Shown here: piece by piece, positions 43,891 through 47,939 of the stretch
How the letters are laid out: each line of letters starts with the position of its first letter
How positions within the stretch are numbered: position 1 is the first letter of the stretch
Origin: an uncultured Pelagibacteraceae bacterium
GTDB lineage: Bacteria > Pseudomonadota > Alphaproteobacteria > Pelagibacterales > Pelagibacteraceae
Assembly (NCBI GenBank): GCA_902590535.1
Contig: CACIXF010000006.1
Location: 1-47,939 of the forward strand
Length of the DNA: 47,939 nt
Reading direction: 5' to 3'
The notes under the pieces: model-generated
Seen by the model: only the letters and a program-made list of their open reading frames with translations
What the model was told of the DNA's origin: nothing
Database searches by the model: none
Translations under genes and position numbers: made by a program

Positions 43891-44252
43891 TCAACCATTT
43901 TCCCAACTCTTTCGCCTCCAAATAAATGAAAGTGTAAATGAGGCACTTCTTGGCCACCGTGATCGCTTATATTTGCTAAAGCTCTATAGCCTTTGCCTAC
44001 TTCTGTTGAAATACCAAGCTTTTTAGCAACTATATTAATACCTTTTAACAAACCAACCATTTCCTCAGAAGAAGCATTTAAACTAAAATCATCTAAGTCA
44101 ACATATTTTCCTTTGGGAATGACTAGTGCATGAATTGTTTTTTGAGGATTGATGTCGTGAAATGACAAGACAAAATCATCCTCATAAATTTTATTACAAG
44201 GAATCTCTCCACGTAAAATTTTTGCAAAAATATTATTTTCGTCGTAACTCAT
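43887..44252 (-). CDS. hinT: HIT family hydrolase, HinT-like
   Basis: 121 aa with IFAKILRGEIPCNKIYEDD at the start and the histidine triad HLHFHL (His105, His107, His109) followed by FGGERVG at the end. HinT hydrolyses nucleoside phosphoramidates such as AMP-lysine. It overlaps hisE by 4 nt and the GNAT gene by 4 nt. Confidence 0.95.
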   Translation of the reverse strand: MSYDENNIFAKILRGEIPCNKIYEDDFVLSFHDINPQKTIHALVIPKGKYVDLDDFSLNASSEEMVGLLKGINIVAKKLGISTEVGKGYRALANISDHGGQEVPHLHFHLFGGERVGKMVE

Positions 44253-44521
44253 TTTTTTCTTTTTTCTAACTCTGACATTACTTCTTCAATTTTTACATCA
44301 TTAGCCTCTAAATACACAAGCAAATGGTAAAATACATCTGCAGCTTCGTGAATTTTATTAGAATTTTTATCTACTGCTTCAATCAATTCATTTACTTCTT
44401 CTAAAACTTTTGCTTTGCTTAATGATTTATCTGTAAGCAGCTTATTAGTGTATGAACCTTCAACAGGTGAAGATTTTCTCTCTCGTGCGAGTTTGATTAA
44501 GTTTTCTAATGTATTAAGCAT
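44249..44521 (-). CDS. hisE: Phosphoribosyl-ATP pyrophosphatase
   Basis: 90 aa, a stand-alone MazG-like HisE: LARERKSSPVEGSYTNKLL, then the metal-binding EEVNELIEA and EAADVFYHLLVYL. It performs the second step of histidine synthesis. hisI is not fused or adjacent. It is 1 nt from hisF. Confidence 0.95.
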   Translation of the reverse strand: MLNTLENLIKLARERKSSPVEGSYTNKLLTDKSLSKAKVLEEVNELIEAVDKNSNKIHEAADVFYHLLVYLEANDVKIEEVMSELEKRKK

Positions 44522-44522
44522 A

Positions 44523-45278
44523 TTAAATTCTAACAGGAATTCCTTTTGAATCCAAATATTCCTTAGCCTCTTTCACAGAGTGCTTGCCATAGTGAAATAT
44601 CGATGCTGCCAGAACTGCACTAGCATTTCCTAATTTGATTCCATCTACTAAGTGATCTAAATTGCCAACTCCACCAGATGCAATTACTGGAATATTTACT
44701 TTTGAGGATATTTTCGACATAAGCTCAATATCATAACCGACTTGAGTACCATCTCGATCCATAGAAGTAACTAAAAGCTCGCCTGCTCCACTACCTTCCA
44801 TTTTTTTTGCAAATTCTATTGCATCAATACCTGCATTATTTCTTCCACCATGAGTAAAAATTTCCCATTTATCAGCGTTTTTTTTTGCATCAATTGCAAC
44901 AACAATGCATTGTGATCCAAATTTTTTTGAACTTTCTACAACTACTTCAGGATTTTGAACTGCAGCTGTATTAATAGATACTTTATCAGCCCCACAATTT
45001 AGTAATTTATTAATATCTTCAACACTTCTTACACCACCTCCAACCGTTAAAGGAACAAAGCATTTTTTAGAAGTCTTCTCTACAACATCGTAAATAGTAT
45101 CTCTATTTTCATTTGATGCAGTTATATCTAAAAAACAAATTTCATCCGCTCCGCCATCAGAGTAAATTTTAGCTTGTTCAACGGGATCACCTGCATCCTG
45201 TAGATCAACAAAATTAATTCCCTTAACAACACGTCCATTTTTAACGTCTAAACAAGGTATTATTCTATTTTTAAGCAT
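44523..45278 (-). CDS. hisF: Imidazole glycerol phosphate synthase, cyclase subunit
   Basis: 251 aa TIM barrel with the catalytic Asp11 in [14 protein letters not shown] and the second Asp in VVAIDAKK, plus [12 protein letters not shown] and [12 protein letters not shown] phosphate loops. It combines with HisH to make IGP and AICAR; the AICAR feeds purH. It overlaps hisA by 8 nt. Confidence 0.97.
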   Translation of the reverse strand: MLKNRIIPCLDVKNGRVVKGINFVDLQDAGDPVEQAKIYSDGGADEICFLDITASNENRDTIYDVVEKTSKKCFVPLTVGGGVRSVEDINKLLNCGADKVSINTAAVQNPEVVVESSKKFGSQCIVVAIDAKKNADKWEIFTHGGRNNAGIDAIEFAKKMEGSGAGELLVTSMDRDGTQVGYDIELMSKISSKVNIPVIASGGVGNLDHLVDGIKLGNASAVLAASIFHYGKHSVKEAKEYLDSKGIPVRI

Positions 45279-45996
45279 CTAATTCTTTCACTAATTCTTC
45301 TAATTTAATATCACCATCATAAATAGCTTTTCCAACTATTATGCCCTCAATATTATTATTATTTAATTCCTTAGCTTTTTTAATATCCTCAATTGATGAG
45401 ACTCCACCCGATATAATTACTGGACAATTGGATGTATTAGCAACCTTTGCTGTATCTTCAAAATTAGGACTTTGCTTCATCCCATCTCTATTTATATCAG
45501 TATAAATCAATCTACTTGCACCAAAATCGTTCACTTCTTTCAAATAGTCTAAAGTTAATTGATTTGAATTTTCTTTCCAACCTGAGACCGACAAATAACC
45601 GTCTTTAGCATCTAATCCTAAGGCAATTTTATTTGGAAATTTTTCACATGCTTCTTTTAAAAAGTTTTTATCTTTTATTGCAGCACTACCTAAAATAACT
45701 TTTTCGACACCGGCGTCAGTATATTTCTGAATACTTTCAAAGTTTCTGATGCCTCCTCCAATTTCGATTTTAAGATCAAATTTAGTAACTATTTCTTGAA
45801 TAATATCTAAATTAACTGTTTCACCAGTTATAGCTCCATCTAAATCAACTATGTGTAAGTTTTTAAAACCGTAATCTTTATATTTTCCTGCTTGTTCGAT
45901 TGGAGATATTTTATATTCAGTTTTGTTGTCAAAGTCTCCTTTGACTAATCTCACACACTTTTTATCTTTAATATCTATAGCTGGAAATATTTTCAT
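45271..45996 (-). CDS. hisA: ProFAR isomerase
   Basis: 241 aa TIM barrel, homologous to His[19 protein letters not shown] with catalytic Asp8, [27 protein letters not shown] with the second Asp, and [11 protein letters not shown]. It isomerises ProFAR to PRFAR. It is 17 nt downstream of the small lipoprotein gene and overlaps hisF. Confidence 0.97.
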   Translation of the reverse strand: MKIFPAIDIKDKKCVRLVKGDFDNKTEYKISPIEQAGKYKDYGFKNLHIVDLDGAITGETVNLDIIQEIVTKFDLKIEIGGGIRNFESIQKYTDAGVEKVILGSAAIKDKNFLKEACEKFPNKIALGLDAKDGYLSVSGWKENSNQLTLDYLKEVNDFGASRLIYTDINRDGMKQSPNFEDTAKVANTSNCPVIISGGVSSIEDIKKAKELNNNNIEGIIVGKAIYDGDIKLEELVKELDA

Positions 45997-46013
45997 TTTT
46001 TCACTTTACAGTT

Positions 46014-46136
46014 TTAATCGGATGTTACTTTCATTTGAATGGTTTTACTCATATCATTTTTTTTAATATCTTTAATTACATTAGAACTTTCACATGAAAA
46101 TAAAAAAAATAATATTATACATAAAAAATATTTCAT
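46014..46136 (-). CDS. Small predicted lipoprotein inside the his operon
   Basis: 40 aa, ATG 46136 directly after the hisH stop with no gap, TAA at 46014-46016. Residues 1-14 are Lys-Tyr then a hydrophobic run, ending in the lipobox LFSC with Cys15, followed by ESSN. The mature peptide would be only 26 residues, polar, with no cysteines. Signal peptidase II cleavage and lipidation are therefore predicted. No family recognised. Placement between hisH and hisA is unusual, because all neighbours are cytosolic enzymes. Confidence 0.7.
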   Translation of the reverse strand: MKYFLCIILFFLFSCESSNVIKDIKKNDMSKTIQMKVTSD

Positions 46137-46763
46137 TTATAAATTAATAAAGTTATTAATAATTTTTAAACCAGCTTTATCACTTTTTTCTGGATGAAAT
46201 TGAGTACCAAATACGTTTCCTTTTTCTACTGAACAAACAATGTTTGATGAATAGTCTGTGGTTGCTGACACTACGTTTCTATCCGTAGGAATAAATTCAT
46301 AACTATGAACAAAATACATGTGGGAATTATTTTCTATATCATTAAAAATTTTACTGTCTTTTACGATATTAATTTGATTCCAACCGATATGAGGAAGTTT
46401 GTACTTTCCCTTTTGATTATCTATTTTAGATACCTTCCCCGATATCCAGCCAAGCCCTTTCGTTTCTGTTTCCTCATAACCAATATCTGCAAACATTTGT
46501 AACCCAACACAAATTCCAAGAAGAGGTTTTTTTTTATTTATTACAAACTCATTTAATGTATCGACTAAACCACTAATGTTGTTAAGTGCATCAACACAAC
46601 TTTTAAACGAACCCTGCCCTGGTAAAACAACTTTATCTGAAGATTTAATTTTATTTAAATCTGAAGTTACCTCTATATTTACTTTATCTTTAGCAACCTC
46701 CTTAAAGGAGTTTATTACCGAGCTTATATTACCCGAATTATAATCAACAATTGTGACGTTCAT
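46137..46763 (-). CDS. hisH: Imidazole glycerol phosphate synthase, glutaminase subunit
   Basis: 208 aa class I amidotransferase: nucleophile Cys85 in LLGICVGLQMF, and His/Glu in GTQFHPEKS near 192-194. VDYNSGNISSV and PGQGSF are the typical first motifs. It makes ammonia for HisF. It lies 5 nt behind hisB. Confidence 0.97.
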   Translation of the reverse strand: MNVTIVDYNSGNISSVINSFKEVAKDKVNIEVTSDLNKIKSSDKVVLPGQGSFKSCVDALNNISGLVDTLNEFVINKKKPLLGICVGLQMFADIGYEETETKGLGWISGKVSKIDNQKGKYKLPHIGWNQINIVKDSKIFNDIENNSHMYFVHSYEFIPTDRNVVSATTDYSSNIVCSVEKGNVFGTQFHPEKSDKAGLKIINNFINL

Positions 46764-46768
46764 TAAGC

Positions 46769-47359
46769 TTATAATGAGCCTTTAGTTGATGGAATGCTCT
46801 TATTGTTTCTTGGATCCATTTCTAATGCAGCTCTTAACGATCTTGCTAATGCTTTATAGCAAGATTCAATTATGTGGTGGCTATTATCCCCATAAATATT
46901 TTCAACATGCATAGTAATGCCTGCAGATTGGGAAAATGCCTGGAACCACTCTTTAAATAGTTCAGTGTCCATCTCACCAAGTTTCTCAACTTTTAATTTC
47001 ACTTTCCAAATCAAATAAGGTCTGTTTGAAACATCTATTGCAACTCTGGTTAATGTTTCATCCATTGGAATAATTGTGTGGGCGTACCTTTTTATACCTA
47101 CAAATTTTTTAGCTGCTTTTTTTAAAGCTTCACCAATAGCAATACCTGTATCTTCTGTTGTGTGGTGAAGATCAATATGAGTATCTCCTTTTGCTTTAAC
47201 TTTTAAATCAATCAAAGAATGCTTTGATAATTGTTCAAGCATGTGATCTAAGAAGCCAATACCAGTGTCAATTTGGTATTTACCTTTGCCATCAATATTT
47301 ACTTCAACATTGATGCTTGTTTCTTTTGTTTTTCGAGATACTTTTCCTTTTCTAGCCAT
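46769..47359 (-). CDS. hisB: Imidazoleglycerol-phosphate dehydratase
   Basis: 196 aa, monofunctional His[31 protein letters not shown] and the second repeat [16 protein letters not shown] provide the manganese-binding histidines. It starts at ATG 47359 and is the first gene of the operon. Upstream, a good sigma70-type promoter leaves an unusually short leader. Confidence 0.97.
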   Translation of the reverse strand: MARKGKVSRKTKETSINVEVNIDGKGKYQIDTGIGFLDHMLEQLSKHSLIDLKVKAKGDTHIDLHHTTEDTGIAIGEALKKAAKKFVGIKRYAHTIIPMDETLTRVAIDVSNRPYLIWKVKLKVEKLGEMDTELFKEWFQAFSQSAGITMHVENIYGDNSHHIIESCYKALARSLRAALEMDPRNNKSIPSTKGSL

Positions 47360-47370
47360 ATATTTTTAAT

Positions 47371-47399
47371 GGTATACATACATAATCCCACTATATCAA
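47371..47399 (-). promoter_or_regulatory. Candidate sigma70-type promoter of the his operon
   Basis: Minus-strand reading: TTGATA (47394-47399; 5 of 6 to TTGACA), a 17-nt spacer, TATACC (47371-47376; 4 of 6 to TATAAT). Only 11 nt separate the -10 from ATG 47359, so the leader would be about 4-5 nt. No attenuator or leader peptide fits here. Confidence 0.45.
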
Positions 47400-47413
47400 T
47401 ATCAGTCTGAACA

Positions 47414-47441
47414 CTTGAAGTATCAAAAATAGTTACCATTT
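47414..47441 (+). promoter_or_regulatory. Candidate sigma32 (RpoH) promoter of hslV
   Basis: CTTGAAG (47414-47420; 6 of 7 to CTTGAAA), a 13-nt spacer, TACCATTT (47434-47441; CC, AT and the final T match CCCCATNT). The position suits the heat-shock gene hslV, which RpoH controls in other proteobacteria. Transcription would begin about 7 nt downstream, at or next to ATG 47449, giving a leaderless message. Confidence 0.5.
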
Positions 47442-47448
47442 ATTAGGT

Positions 47449-47939
47449 ATGACAACAATTGTATTAGTTAGAAAAAATAATGAAGTAGTCGTTGCTGGTG
47501 ATGGGCAAGTTAGTATGGGAAATACTGTTGTCAAAAGCACTGCTTCAAAAGTCAGAAGAATTGAAAAAAGAGATGTGGTAGCAGGATTTGCAGGATCAAC
47601 TGCAGATGCATTAACTCTATTTGAAAGATTAGAGGGAAAATTGGAAAAACATGCGGGCAACTTATCAAGAGCCGCCGTAGAGTTAGCGAAAGATTGGAGA
47701 ACAGATAAGTATTTGAGAAGATTAGAAGCATTGATGGCAGTTGGAGATAAAGATAATAGTTATATAATTTCTGGAACTGGCGACGTTCTAGAACCTGAAG
47801 GAGATGTAATCGGAATAGGTTCGGGTGGTAATTACGCTCTTGCCGCAGGAAAAGTTTTAATAGAAGGCAGTATGTCTGCTGAGGAAGTTGCGAAAAAAGC
47901 AATTAAAGTAGCAGCAGATATATGTGTATTCACTAATCA
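47449..47939 (+). CDS. hslV: ATP-dependent protease subunit HslV (3' end cut by window edge)
   Basis: 163 residues visible, from ATG 47449; a dozen or so are missing at the C-terminus. After Met removal Thr is the N-terminal nucleophile ([20 protein letters not shown]). [38 protein letters not shown] and [13 protein letters not shown] match HslV throughout. No in-frame start lies further upstream before a TGA at 47416. It forms the proteolytic dodecamer with HslU, whose gene should follow to the right. Confidence 0.97.
   Translation, partial: MTTIVLVRKNNEVVVAGDGQVSMGNTVVKSTASKVRRIEKRDVVAGFAGSTADALTLFERLEGKLEKHAGNLSRAAVELAKDWRTDKYLRRLEALMAVGDKDNSYIISGTGDVLEPEGDVIGIGSGGNYALAAGKVLIEGSMSAEEVAKKAIKVAADICVFTN

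Noticed and set aside
47433..47902. Two minus-strand frames (75 and 116 aa)
   Set aside because: Both are antisense to hslV, which matches its family over the whole visible length.

Overview
The window is AT-rich, very gene-dense chromosomal DNA from an alphaproteobacterium, most probably a SAR11-type organism (Pelagibacterales, 'Candidatus Pelagibacter'-like). I infer this from gene content, protein style (Lys/Asn/Ile-rich, compact), the lack of long intergenic spacers, frequent 1-4 nt start/stop overlaps, and alphaproteobacterial markers (DUF2794, IalB-like protein, the rpe-heparinase-purH order). No database search was possible. There is no insertion sequence, prophage, CRISPR array or rRNA. 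No gene-free stretch exceeds 300 bases; the longest (8257-8435) carries a candidate structured RNA.

Layout. 1-3.6 kb: minus-strand 2-hydroxyacid module (lldD-like, class I aminotransferase, glcD-like cut by the left edge). 3.6-8.3 kb: a PagL-like lipid A deacylase and the cytochrome c maturation genes ccmCDEFGH, without ccmA, ccmB or ccmI. 8.3-12 kb: candidate ncRNA, hspQ, yciB, DUF2794, Bax-inhibitor-1 family protein, aldo/keto reductase, IalB-like protein. 12.1-14.2 kb: argG, an unknown membrane protein, PsiE-like protein. 14.2-18.6 kb: a flavin/photolyase neighbourhood: a photolyase-like protein with its FAD core at the N-terminus, a small membrane protein, a class I glutamine amidotransferase, a 42-aa DUF2256 zinc-ribbon-like gene, a photolyase-related protein lacking most canonical Fe-S ligands, and an SDR without the usual catalytic Tyr. 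18.6-23.8 kb: periplasmic sugar dehydrogenase, MBL-fold hydrolase, AEC transporter, TauD-like dioxygenase, haloacetate-dehalogenase-like hydrolase, SHOCT protein and a small membrane protein.

23.8-29.2 kb: folD, yggT, mscS, hemD, hemC, tsaD, EVE protein. 29.2-34.2 kb: acetate assimilation: acs with an unusual Lys/Arg heptad-repeat tail, and a two-subunit sodium/solute symporter closed by the only strong intrinsic terminator I found. 34.2-38.8 kb: YggT-like protein, rpe, heparinase-family protein, purH, pterin dehydratase, tRNA-Gly(GCC). 39-43.4 kb: LON-domain protein, UbiH-family hydroxylase, ftsK, lolA. 43.4-47.4 kb: the histidine operon hisB-hisH-(small lipoprotein)-hisA-hisF-hisE with hinT and a GNAT gene at its end. 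Right edge: hslV, cut by the window, behind a sigma32-like promoter lying almost on its start codon.

The genes serve mostly central functions: oxidation of small organic acids, acetate uptake and activation, cytochrome c and tetrapyrrole synthesis, His/Arg/purine/folate synthesis, and cell division. The least understood parts are the flavin/photolyase neighbourhood, the Acs tail, the hspQ-ccmC RNA and the lipoprotein inside the his operon.
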